A stretch of DNA of 64,000 nt from Zonotrichia leucophrys gambelii. Lineage: Eukaryota; Chordata; Aves; Passeriformes; Passerellidae. The notes beneath the pieces are model-generated. The model was not told the origin of the DNA. It searched no databases and worked only from the letters and a program-made list of their open reading frames with translations. Numbering within the stretch: the first letter of the stretch is position 1; each line of letters begins with the position of its first letter. The stretch covers positions 72,516,046 to 72,580,045 of the forward strand of contig NC_088200.1 of the NCBI RefSeq assembly GCF_028769735.1, read 5' to 3'. This document shows, piece by piece, positions 47,229 to 58,906 of the stretch. The position numbers were made by a program, and so were the translations under genes.

Positions 47229-50200
47229 GTGTTTCTGATACACAAGGCCCCACCAAGCAGCATTAATACACTGGTTCATAGATGTGGTTTCGTGTTTCTG
47301 GGTTACACACACTCAGCTTCTTAGAAAGGATTACTAATTCTCTGGCAGTGAAAACAAATAGCAGAGCTTGCTTAATCACAGTATAGAAATCTATGAAATG
47401 TCTTGCAGGTCCAGTTACACAATAGTATATATTTTTAGCATCAGTCTGGCTCACTGCTGCTCTGCAAAGTTCTAATAGTCCTATACCAAGCTTGTCTTGC
47501 TATGCAAGCAAAGCTGCATGTCAGGGTTGATTTCATAAGTCACAATAACACACAGAGTAAAATCCCAGCTGAGATCAGCTCAAACCCACTCCAGGCTTCC
47601 ACTGACTTTATGTCTCATAGAAATAAGGCTAATACCTAGTTCTAACTCTTGTTATTTCTCTTGTTGATATTTCTCTTGGATTTGATAAGGACAATAATGT
47701 TGTCCAGTAAAATTTTACCTCTGTCATTTTGATTTAGTTCTGTCTTGTAGTTTTGGTTCACTGGTGCAGCATTTCGGTAATTTTCTTGAAGATTACTGAA
47801 GAGAAATTGAATTTTATGTGCTTTATTTTGCAGCAATAACTTTTCCTTTCCAGGTCTGCACGTCAGATCTGATTTGTTTGACCAATGCCAGCTTCATGTG
47901 ACAATGACTAAAAGCATTCTCTCTGTGCTTGTTACTGGAAAAGAAATGGAGCTGTTCAGTCCCCACAGCATACAGTTTTATATAACACACCACAAACCCA
48001 TGTAAAACCAGCTGCTGTAGGGAATTATCAGTGATTTTAATTAACTCACAATATCCCCATGTGTTTGTCTCATTCTGGACTGCAGTGCAAGTCTTGGAGT
48101 TTGATGAAAAACTCTTTCCCCTCCCTCAAACTGAAGTTCAGAGGGAAATCTTTATGTAAATATTGCAGGAACCCGTGGAGTCCACACTTTGCTCCTGCTG
48201 AGAGAAACAGACTGATGTGGGAACAGGGAGGGTTTATCTTCCCATGTGAAGGAAAATGCAGCAAGAATATTTTTAGCTGCTTTTGACTGAAGGGTAAAAA
48301 GAGAAAAGGGAGAGGAACAGACCTGCATTTGGAGGCATTTTGCTTTTTAAAGTGTTTTCCTCTTTTTTCAAACAAGCTGTTTGGAAGACTAACTTCCCCC
48401 ATTGCTAAACATCAAACACTCAGCTGCTGCTGCCAGCTGAAACACAACAAGATAAAATCATGCAGAGTGAGTTCTCTGCAGGGAAGGAAAGTGGCTTGTT
48501 GGATGGCACCTCCAGAAACACCCGGGGTGATCCCACAGCCAGAGAACAAGTGAAAGCACAGATTCCACATGTAAATATATTAGTTTGGGACATGCTTTGC
48601 AAAGCATCACGCAGAAGCCAAGTTTCGTGTATTTGCAGACTGCCACGCAGGTGGTTCATTGCTGAATAAAACATGAGAATTCAATCCACCCCGTGGGGTT
48701 TTCAGTCTTGCTGTAGGAGTGACAGACACAGGGCCTGGGGAAGAAGAAAAAGATCTTCTGAATGTACTTGGTGCATGTAGGCTTCAGTGCAGAGCACCAG
48801 ACAAGGTTTTTAGTAATGCAGGTACCTTGCAGACAGGGAGATGTTTGGGATGCATCACATGGAAAGAAGTCCTCTCTGGAGGAACTAAATATTAAATTTT
48901 TATGCAGGTGAAGACTAAGGAAGAAAAGAAATTAATATGAAGGTACCAGAACGATTTCAGGTTAAATTACAATGCATCACAACCGAGGTATGCACGGTGT
49001 GATAATAATCTTTGTTTCAAAACTGGAGTCTTAAAGACAAGTTGTGCTCATTGAGCTTCTAATGAAGCTTTTCTCAAATGCCAGACTGATGCAGCCAATA
49101 TTGCCTGACTCTGGAATTAAAATATAAAGCTATTAAAAAGAGAAATGTTTTCAATTTTCTACTTACTTTAATTTGAAAGTGGGTTTAGTATCTTTTCCAA
49201 GTCTCATTCATTGAGCTGTTTTGCCATCAATAGTGAGAAGAATAAATGCAATAATTGCAATAGGATCATATTCATGTGCAGTATTGACTGCAGGAGCTGG
49301 GAGAATGAAATGTACTAAAACAGTCAAATAATTAACTTAGCAATGATGAACAGAAGAATTAGCATTTTTCTTAAGCTGTCTGCAGAATTACCATGACCAC
49401 ATTTCTCCAAGTATCCCCCATAAGCAGTTAAAAACATTTTGCTTTTTTTTTGCTGGCTCTTTTTGCCCCTCAGTTATTAAACTCTTGCCTCCATTATCTG
49501 CCAGCACCCTCTGTGCTCTCTGTTGATGAAACTCTTCTGCAAACAAATTTCTTGGTCACAGCTCCAGAATCTGTGTGGATTTCACCACTGTGAGCCAGGT
49601 AAATCCATAATTTAAGAGTTATTTGTCAAAGAGTTAATTTACACAAGATTTACATGAACTGGAGTTCATTAGCAAACCCTCAGGTATTAACTATTTACAC
49701 CATTTGCAGTTTAAACGAGTAATTTTCAGCTTGGCCTTGCCTTGCAGGAGGAATCAGGTTGGATTCAGCTGATATTTACCTGTGTGAGCAAAAAGAGAGG
49801 AGCCAAATTATGGATTTTTCCCATGGGTCAGGGCAATGATCTGTGTGATGCTGGCAGCCCTCCTTTCCGCCTTGCAGTGGAAATGGGGAGAGCTATTTTT
49901 AATGTGAAAACGTGGCCTTGGGAGTACATAAACATTTAACTTTTGAGCTGTTTTCCTCTGAGCTCCATCCCAGAACTGTGGCACCGAGTCCAGCCTAAAT
50001 GTGGGGAAGGTCAGCAGTGACAGCTCCAGCAAATGCAGCACATCTGGATGAGATCTGCCTGAATTTGCCCTCCAAAGACCCTGTGTTTAAGAAAGACTTC
50101 AAGACCCTATATTTGACAGAAACACTGGTCCTCACACTGTCTCCATCGTCCCCGTCTGCTGAAGGAATAGTTGAAAACATCAAGGTGTAATCTCTATTCA

Positions 50201-52832
50201 GTTTTTGGTGCTGTGTGATTCTCAGGGGGGTGGGGTGTGCACCCTGCACTCTCAGATTTTGCCTTTTCTGACAAAACAAGCAGCAGGAATGAGGCACCTA
50301 AATGGAGCAGAGGTCAGAGTGCAGAGGCACGGGCTAATGAAGGTCGTCTGCATTAAAACTGCAAAAAAAAAAAAAAAAATTTGGAAATTGCAAAAGCCAT
50401 GTTTTCTGATGAAATCCGAGGTTCTTGCAGAGAATTTGGCTGAAAGTTTTGCAGCTCCCATGATGAAGGAAGTGCCTCATCAGTGAAACACAGAGTGCAA
50501 AAAAATGCTGTCACTCTCTAGGACAAAGTGATTTTTAGAGATGAACCCTGGCTTCAAGGACTGACATGGAGTTCTTTGTCCTTTGACAGCTTTGAAAGCA
50601 AATTAAATTCCCATTTTTCTTGTTTTAGGCCAAGAAATGCTTGACTCATTTGTATAAGGTGACCTAATTTGGAAGGGGAAAGAGAATCCAGAGCTTTCCA
50701 GTGTAAAAAACCCCAAACTTCTGGGCCTTTTAATATGCAGTCTTTATAAAGAGGTGTATATCTGCTTATAAGTATATAAGCTGATGTGAATTCTTTCGCT
50801 GCATTTTGGTGCCTAAGTGTATAAACAATTGTGGTTTAAGTCATTTTCTGGGGTATAAGCAGGAATTTTGTGGACAGGAAATACAGGAGTGGGGATCTGA
50901 AGCAGATTTGGCAATGAAAAAAAGGGAATTTAGGAACACATGTAGGTGCCTTTGTAACCTGTGAGGAAAGACACTTCTGCTAAAAACATACATATTTCCC
51001 TATACCTTGGGGGAAAAAAAATCTATTTCCAGATCAGTTGTAAACTGAATTTGTGTCTTCTGGTTTTTTTTTAATTTATTTATGCAAGGCTAAAATGCTG
51101 CCACCACAAGTACTTCTGGTATTTATTGTCATCTGAAAACTTTCATTTCAACAACCAATAAAAGGATACAAATCTAAGCAAATGACCCAAGTTAGTGGCT
51201 GTGCAGGCATATAAAGCAATTTATTAAAAAGTTCACAGTGCCAAGAAGGGAGTCTGTTGCTCTCATGGAAAGTGGTTCAAGGTTCAGTACCTAACAAAAT
51301 AACAATGATTTATGGGTGGGCACTGAAGTTTTAAAGGCATGGTCAGACTCTTAAGGTCTGCTTTTGCAGAACTGCTTTGTGCTGCTGCCTCAAATGAGCT
51401 CTCAGTCTTTCTGATGTGCTTGTTTATAAAATTGCACTTTGAATGCAGCCTACGGTTGGCAGCTTTTAAAAGCCCCTGCAGCTCTCTGCAGTCAGACCAG
51501 ATGAATGGGAAATGCTGTTTACAGCTTTGGAAAAATTAGTAAAACTTGGGCTGAAACAGAGTAAAATTGCCCAATGGCATCTGGGCATTTTGTGCTGTGC
51601 TGCTTTCTGTGTGTCGAAACACCTTAACTTGAAACCTGCCCTCCTCCTGTGGGGAACAATTGCCACATCTTCCTCTTGCACCTTGCAGTGCTCTCTCAGA
51701 GCTCCTTAAAAGGTGGTGTGTGATGCAGCAAGCTGGATGCTGGTGACCAAAATGAAATTTTCTCCATCCTTCCTCTCCTGTCCCTGTGTCCCAGAACTGC
51801 CATGCCCTCTCTCACTGAAGCCTTTAGAGCTCCAAAATGAACAGATCAGCCAGCATTTTTGGTTTTTTTTCCTTTCTCCTTGTGCTGAGCCACATGCCGT
51901 TATCAAATATAGGAATCGGTCTTCTCAATTTAGAGAGATTAATTTTTTACTCTGGGGGGCTTGGGGTGTATTGTGTTTCACCTGGAATTGCCACTTACTC
52001 CACCAATTTCTTCACTCAATATTTGTGTGTTTGAAACCAGGGGGGCAGCCTTGAAGCTCTGTGGTGGAGCCAAGAAACATTTCAAACTATTCCACATGTG
52101 AGTGTTCTAGAAAGGACATGCATAAAACTCAAATTTTTTTATGCTAAAATAAGATTTTCAGGTGTCCCAGGGGTTTTCACTTTTTAAGAAGTGATCTGTG
52201 CATTCCTCCTTCACTACCCTGCCTTGTCCTTAGCAGATGAAAATCCAGGATGTTCCAGAGTGCTCTGGAGTGGAGGATTTTGGTTATTCTTCTGTATTTT
52301 TGTTGCGGGAAGGGGAAACAGGGATCACCCAGCAACTGTGTGTGATCCAGTGAGTGCAATGCCTGTTTTGGTCTCTGGGGCATCCTGAAGGGCGGCATAC
52401 AATTATTGTCTAAACAATAATTACTGTCTAATTATTGTCAGTGAGGGACAGGTGAGTTTCTGTTCCCCTTTTGCAGAAACAAAGGCACCACTTGAGCCAG
52501 TGGAGAGCATGGAACACCTTTTGCACCCAGCCTCTGGCAACTGCATTCCTGGCACAAACATTCTGCTGTTTTGAAACATTTGTTTGAAACGTTTATTTAT
52601 TACTTAGAATGCAGCAATTTGCATTCTGAGCAGCCAGCCAGGATTGATAGCAGAAAAGGTGGGAAATGCTCCTCCATGATTTGTACCATTTCTTCCAGCT
52701 CGCAGTGAGGTGGAGAATTCTTTGTGTGATTCAATCTGCTGACTTATCCCAGGTGAAAAACTGTCCACACTCTCCTGGGATCCAAAAATCTGAAGTAAAC
52801 TGCACAAAATTATGTGAAATTGCATAAAGAGT

Positions 52833-53180
52833 ACAAACAAACAAACAAACAAACAAACAAACAATAACAATCAGCACACACATAAATAATATAAATTATA
52901 TTATTTAATATAATATGTATTATATTATAGTATATACTATATATTATATATATAATATATATTATATATGTAAAATATAATAATATACTAATACTAATAA
53001 TAATAGTATATAATATATATAATATAATAATATATATTATAGTATAGTATATATTATAGTATATAAATATATATATTTTACTATTATACTGTAATGATAT
53101 ATTTTATATAATTTTATAGATGCATATATAATTCTAATATTATAATATTAGTATAATATTGTAATAATATTAATATAAAT
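52833..53180. repeat. (CAAA)n followed by an AT-rich array
   Basis: About eight CAAA units at 52833-52865, then 290 bp of TATATA/AATAAT-type sequence to about 53180. Confidence 0.9.
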
Positions 53181-54262
53181 AGAAATACATAATAAATTTA
53201 CAAAAACACATACCTGAAAGCTTCTGAAAACTGGAGGGCACTTTTTTGGTTGTTTAGGGTTGTTTTTGTTGGTTTTTTTTTTTTAAATTTCTTTGAGATT
53301 TATTTTTTTAATAATTTCTCTGTGTGGGTATGTATTTGGGATTTTTCTGCTGGTGTGAGGGAAAGTTTAGTTTTGATTTGGCTTGTTGTTGTTGTTGTTA
53401 TATTTACTATTAATATTAGCATTAGTATTTTGGCTGTCTTTTTAAAACAACCCAGTATTTCTGGGGAAAATGTCTCCAGATGGGATGCTGGAGGTTTTTC
53501 ATGCATATTTTTAAGTGTTGAAGCTGATTGATGCAAGCTCATGTCACATTTCTTGAAACTAATAGGGTGAGCTCGTGGGAACATGGAATAAGAAAGGTGA
53601 AAGGGTTTTCAAGTTTGAAACCATGACTGAGAGGTGGGGAAAAATGATATTCTTAGCAGAGGGGCTGGAAAAATAAAAGGAAAATGGAGCAACTCCACGA
53701 GTATTAGTTCAACATTTGGAACCCACTGCTTGAAGTGTAAATATCATTTTGGCTTGTGTCAGTCCCAGCCACACGCAGCTCCAGTGGGGAAACAGCCCTG
53801 CTCTAAAAAGCTCTGCTGTGATAATTTAACTCATCACCCTGATGATGCTTTGTGGGCCTCAGAACCGGGGTGAGCTCAGGCACAGCCAGAGAGAGTGCAA
53901 TAAGGATTCCAGCTGTGCTCCAGATGGCTTTGCCTTTTAATTCCATTTCAGGGCAGTAACTCTGGTTTTCTGCTTCTTAGTTGGGTGCAACTCAATCAGA
54001 ATGGCGGTGCCTTGCTCACTTGTTGAGCCTTGTAGGTCTTTTGCTTCAGAAGTTATAAATCTCTTAAATAGGAATATACCATCCTGTGAGTCTTTATGGG
54101 GCAAAGGATGTCTTCTGCACTTGAATCTTCTACACAGCTTCACCAAGCCCTCAGGTACTTGCTTGAGTTTGTTGGTTACATTGTCATTGTTTTTACACCT
54201 ACTGCATAAAGAAAATACCTGCAACACCTTTATTTTTACTCTGATAGCCATAAACCCATATA

Positions 54263-54284
54263 CATACATACATACATACATATA

Positions 54285-54323
<39 letters not shown>

Positions 54324-54324
54324 G
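54263..54324. repeat. Compound (CATA)n(TG)n(TA)n microsatellite
   Basis: Four CATA units, six or so TG units and about twelve TA units in direct succession. Confidence 0.95.
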
Positions 54325-56222
54325 AAAAACTACAAGTAGTGAAGCGCAGAAAAGAAAAAACAAAGAGCTAAATACTACCATACATTCATCATGCCAAATT
54401 CAGCCACTTTTTCTCAGAATTTTCTGGTGTCTGGAATAAATATTGATATTCTTTCTCCCCCAATGTAATAATGCTTCTCTTCAGAAATACCAGCTAAACA
54501 CTGGTAAAACCCTGGTTTTGTTCTTTATTTTCTCTTTTATTGAGGCATTTTTGACAGAATTCTGCTTGTTTCAGGTGAAAAACTTCTTGACATAATGCAT
54601 ACATATGGTAAATATTGACTTTGGGAGTTCGTGGCTGTTAAAATTGACAATTCCCTAATGCCAGCTTTAATTTGGGATTTGCTTAGGATCTCTGTGCTTC
54701 TCGGGACAACTAATCTCCATTATTTACCATGGGTTTCAGTATTAAAGCACACATCATTTAATTCTATAATTGTACCACTTTTCAGGCACATGCACTGATT
54801 TTGTGTGGAAATGGTTCTTCTGAATTCAGAGAAATGTGTTGTAACTTTCAGCTTCCTTTTAAAAAAGGCAGAAAGTGATTACCTGAACCTTCCTTCTTTT
54901 TTTAAAAAAAAGTAGAAAGGGATTACCTGTATCTGCTCTGCCAAAGTGGGATATCAATGCAGTGCTGTAGGCAGAAATTTGAATTAACATTCCTGAGATA
55001 CAGCCAGATAATTTCCTGTGTGCTTTAAAGCTTTGCATTTAGTTGCATCTTCTGATGCTCCAACTCATCAAGTGACTGAGGGATGTGTTTGTAAAGGCCT
55101 GGATGGCCATTATACATGAAATTATAAAACCACTGTTGTACTTAATGGGGTCAGTGAAGCAATCAGGATAAAAATACATAATTCTGCAGCCTGAGTCTGT
55201 AAGCATGATACTTCTTACGCTTTTTAAGTTTAATGAAGCAGCTACTCAGCAGCTGAACGTTCTTTTTAAACAGTCTCAGCATGGATTTTAAAACTAAAAC
55301 TGAACACCATGGTCTCCTTGGAGAGTCTGTGGCTCTTATTCTCTTGAAACGTCTGCATCTTTTATATGTTAATGGTTTTGACATCAGCCATTTTCTTCAT
55401 TTTCATTGTAAATGAGGCCCAGAGTCCAATTCCCTGCCCCATTCCCTGGACGCTCTCTGCCCTGTAAGCTGTCTCATCAGCCTCCAGCTCCTTCCCTGGG
55501 GGATGTGTGGTCTGAAAACAGCTGAAGTCATCCTGCAAAACAAACCTATTTTCCTCTTTTAGATGCCTTTCTAAGAACATGGGTCCCTGTGTGAAAACTT
55601 GTGTGGTGCGAATGGTCCAGCATCCACACCAGTCCTCACGTGCCCCAAAATCTTTCTGCCAAGGCCATCCCTTCAGGGGGCTTCCCAAAGTTGGTGCTGC
55701 TCTTCCTCAAATCCAACAGAGCCAAAACACAGGGTTTTACCTAAATCCTTGGAGAAACACCCCTGTTTACAGGGTTTTGTTCATGTTTGGCTTTTAAAGA
55801 TTCTTCTCAGCTGCAGTGCTGACACCATACAGCCGTGGTGAGTGACGCAGAACACTTTTTTTTGAGGAGGAAACTCCTGATTTTAACACGGGAATATCAT
55901 CATTGCAACCTGCAAGGTTTACACAGGACTGCAGCCAAGTGTCCCAGGGCATGCTAGGGAACCTTTTCCCCCTTTTGCAGAGGGATTAACCCACCCTGTG
56001 TGTGTGTTTGTGGGGCCTGACCCAAAGGGGAGGAGGGCAGGGACACAGCCTGGGTGGAACCCTCCAGGACAGGCACACCCAGCCAGGAGAATCCATCCCA
56101 CCATGATATCAGCAATTTACACACTCAGGCTCCTTCTGGTTGGAATCTGAAATGCAGGGGAATCTCAGAACTTTAGCCTGTAAGCCAAAGCTTACAATTA
56201 AACAAAAATTTGATCTGAGACC

Positions 56223-56602
56223 TGTGACGGTGTTCACAGAGGTTTTCAGGTGAGGGAAGAGATGAGAATGTTGACTTCATGTTCAGAAGGCTTGATTTAT
56301 TATTTTATGATATATATATTACATTAAAACTACACTAAAAGAATAGAAGGAGAAGTTCACATCAGAAGGCTAGCTAAGAATAGCAAAGACTGATAACACA
56401 GGCGGCTGCCTCAGACTCTATCTGAACCAGCTGACTGTGATTGACCATTAATTAGAAACAACCACATGGCACCAAGCACAGATGCACCTGTTGCATCCCA
56501 CAGCAGTAGATAACCATTGTTTACATTTTGTTCTGAGGCCTCTCAGCTTCTCAGGAGGAAAAATCCTAAGGAAGGACTTTTAATGAGAAGATGTCTGCGA
56601 CA
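56223..56602 (-). mobile_element. Solo LTR, type B, copy 3
   Basis: The + strand begins TGTGACGGTG and ends TGTCTGCGACA. It is flanked by a perfect 6-bp duplication, gagacc, at 56217-56222 and 56603-56608. It is in the same orientation as copy 2 but more diverged from copies 1 and 2 than they are from each other, so probably from another subfamily or an older insertion. Confidence 0.9.
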
Positions 56603-57557
56603 GAGACCTTGGAAAAGGCTCCCAAACTGAGATGCTAGAGGTGAGAATGTGGATTTATAGTTTAGAGCAGACACATGTTAAGTGGAAGAAAGTTTAGAGT
56701 GTTGGAGTTTAGGATATAAAAATGAAAGTAGTTCCAGAGGTAAACAAGGAGTTTAGAATGCAGCGCTGTAGGTTTGTGTCTCATAACATGATTGGCTAAG
56801 GAAGCTTACACTGTAGCATGGATCCATATGACAAAATATTTAAGGATTGGGTCAGAAACATAAATATCCTTGTTGGCAGTGTTTTGTTGGTCGATAAATC
56901 CTTAAAAGGTCTTGTAATTAGGGGTCTTGTAACCTTCTGAGCCATGGGATGAAGATGTGAGCCAAATTCACCCTTCCCACCTATCCAGAAGATAAGAAAG
57001 ATAAACCACATCATCAAAAACAACTCAGAAGTCCTGTCTCAAATTCCATCCAAAATTCCCCACCAGTGGATAATCACACTTGTTCCCAGCACAACCCTTC
57101 CTTCCCAATTGCCATGTGTGAAAGCACTGTGCAAAACACCCTCACAGTGATGTGAGAGAGAGCAAAGCAGAGGAGAGAGGCACGGGCAGGCTGTGATTTC
57201 TGCCTCACCTTGTGGCATAAATTACTGCTGTGCAGGCTGTGATTAAGCAGGTTTGTGTGACTAAAACCCTGTACAGGATTAATTGCCAGGTCTGTGCTCT
57301 GCTGTGGGTTGGTGATAGAAGACACTAAGAAGCATGGAAGTGTTTTCAAAGGGGATTTGAAGCCAATCAGCCATTTTTTCCTCCAGCACATAACTTTCCC
57401 TCTCGGCAGAGAGTGGCAGCCTTTAAATTTGGAAGTGCACAGACTGTATATACCTTTGAAACATTTGGAGGGGGAGTGACAAAAGGTTCAGCCTCTCTGT
57501 TTATCACTCATGACTTCAGGAGTGTGCAGAGAGGAGAAGGCAAGGTTGCTGCCTTGC

Positions 57558-58061
57558 TGCTTGTGGGATGTGCAGGCTGTGTTTTTCTGTGACACCTGCC
57601 ATCCGTCCCCACAAATGGGTTCGTGATGGTTCGTGGGGTGATCTCAGGGTGCAGAAAGAACCAACACGGCACAGGGGGCTTGCAGTGATAATCAAAACAA
57701 ATGCACCTTTATTGAATGACCACAGCAAAATGTGATAGAGGGATTAAGGGAGAGAAAAAGATAGAGAAAGAGAAGAAAAGAGAGAGAGAGAGGGATATAG
57801 CTACCAAACGTAGAGACAAAGTCCTTTGGTCCAGTCCAGTTGAGGATCTGCCTGATACACTGGGGAGATCTCAGAGGCACAGTTCATCTGAACCCCAATT
57901 ATACTCTTTTTGATGGTGGGAAGAGGGGTGCATTTTGCAATTGAAACAAAGGTAGTCTACTGTATCTTCAGGGAGGAAAATAAGGGTACACACAGTCTGA
58001 GTTTGGCAGCAGGCGAGAACCATTATTTTCATGGTCCACTGCCTACACCTGCAACATTCCA
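57558..58061 (-). mobile_element. Probable solo LTR, type E
   Basis: The ends are TG and CA. The hexamer ccttgc flanks both sides (57552-57557 and 58062-58067). On the minus strand an AATAAA signal (complement of 57708-57713) is followed by about 150 nt resembling R-U5. A GA/CT-rich tract lies at 57745-57795. The ends were chosen with the flanking hexamer in view, so they are less certain than for the other LTRs. Confidence 0.6.
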
Positions 58062-58692
58062 CCTTGCTTTGGGCAGCTTTCCTCCCCCTTTACACACCTG
58101 CCCGGGTTTTGGGGGTTTCAGTCCCAGTCTCTGGAGGAAGGTGAGAGGGGCCTTCTCCCACAGGGATTTCATGTCTCGGTCCCTTGATGAAGAGGCTTCT
58201 TACATCTCTCCTTGTCTGTCACGGTGGTTACGAACAGGTGAGAGGGCTCTTCCTTTGGAGGGGGACCACTCTAAAGCTGAGGAGCAATCCAGCCAGGCCG
58301 AGAGGTGGGGAGGATTCCAGAGCTATTGTGCAAAAGGGCAGGATGCCCTCTGAGCTCAGTGTAGCATACAGCAAACAACACCTGTGAAAACAGTAACTTA
58401 GCACTATGCTTTCAGGTCTCAGGGCCTTTGGTATGTGCAACTTTCTCCTACAAAGCCAGAGATTCAAGACAGGGGGGTCTTCTCTTCAGTGGTCCCCAGT
58501 GACGATCGTAGGGCAGATGAGGGAAAATTTGGACAGATTCTTGCAACATCCAATACTGCAAACCCCCTTTCCCTGCTGAGTTGCTTCAGGAACTGGGGGT
58601 GGGCACTGAGGGATGCTCCTTCTCATGCCTGCTGTTGGTCAGCCAGGGAGGGATGTGCCCCACAGCACCTCCGTGTCCCCGTTCCTGTCTAG

Positions 58693-58719
58693 ATGGGGAC
58701 CTGCCGCCCAGCGCCATGA
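58693..58719 (+). promoter_or_regulatory. Short uORF overlapping the MARCHF3 start codon
   Basis: The exon begins, after the acceptor TCTAG, with an ATG at 58693. It opens an 8-codon frame whose TGA (58717-58719) overlaps the main ATG (58716-58718) as ATGA. If the exon start is right, every MARCHF3 mRNA using it carries this uORF. Confidence 0.6.
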
Positions 58720-58906
58720 GGAGCAACCGCTGCAGCCACCTGCCTGGAGTGCCTCCAGACCATCCCCAGCCTGCAGCCCCCGATGGGAAGAGCCTGCCTG
58801 GCAGCAGCGGGGGCCCGGCCACCAGCTGCCCCCAGTATGTCATGCAGGTGTCCTCCAAGGATGGGCAGCTGCTCTCCTCCGTGGTGCGGAGCCTGGCCGT
58901 GCAGAG
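58716..58906 (+). CDS. MARCHF3: MARCHF3 first coding exon
   Basis: The exon probably starts at 58693 after CTGTCTAG and ends in CAGAG before GTGAGTG. The coding part is 191 nt, leaving two bases (AG) of a split serine codon. Confidence 0.9.

Larger units (their letters stand above)
18637..58692 (+). other. Inferred first intron of MARCHF3 (40 kb)
   Basis: From the donor at 18637 to the acceptor at 58691-58692 I see no coding exon. The stretch contains AT arrays (21450, 23040, 40838, 52880), several LTRs and CR1 pieces, two copies of an unidentified repeat and T/G tracts, listed separately. The sequence between them looks unique. Confidence 0.45.

Noticed and set aside
58581..58715. N-terminal extension of the MARCHF3 frame by 45 codons
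   Set aside because: It crosses the inferred splice acceptor at 58691-58692 and is unlike the known N-terminus, which starts at the 58716 Met.
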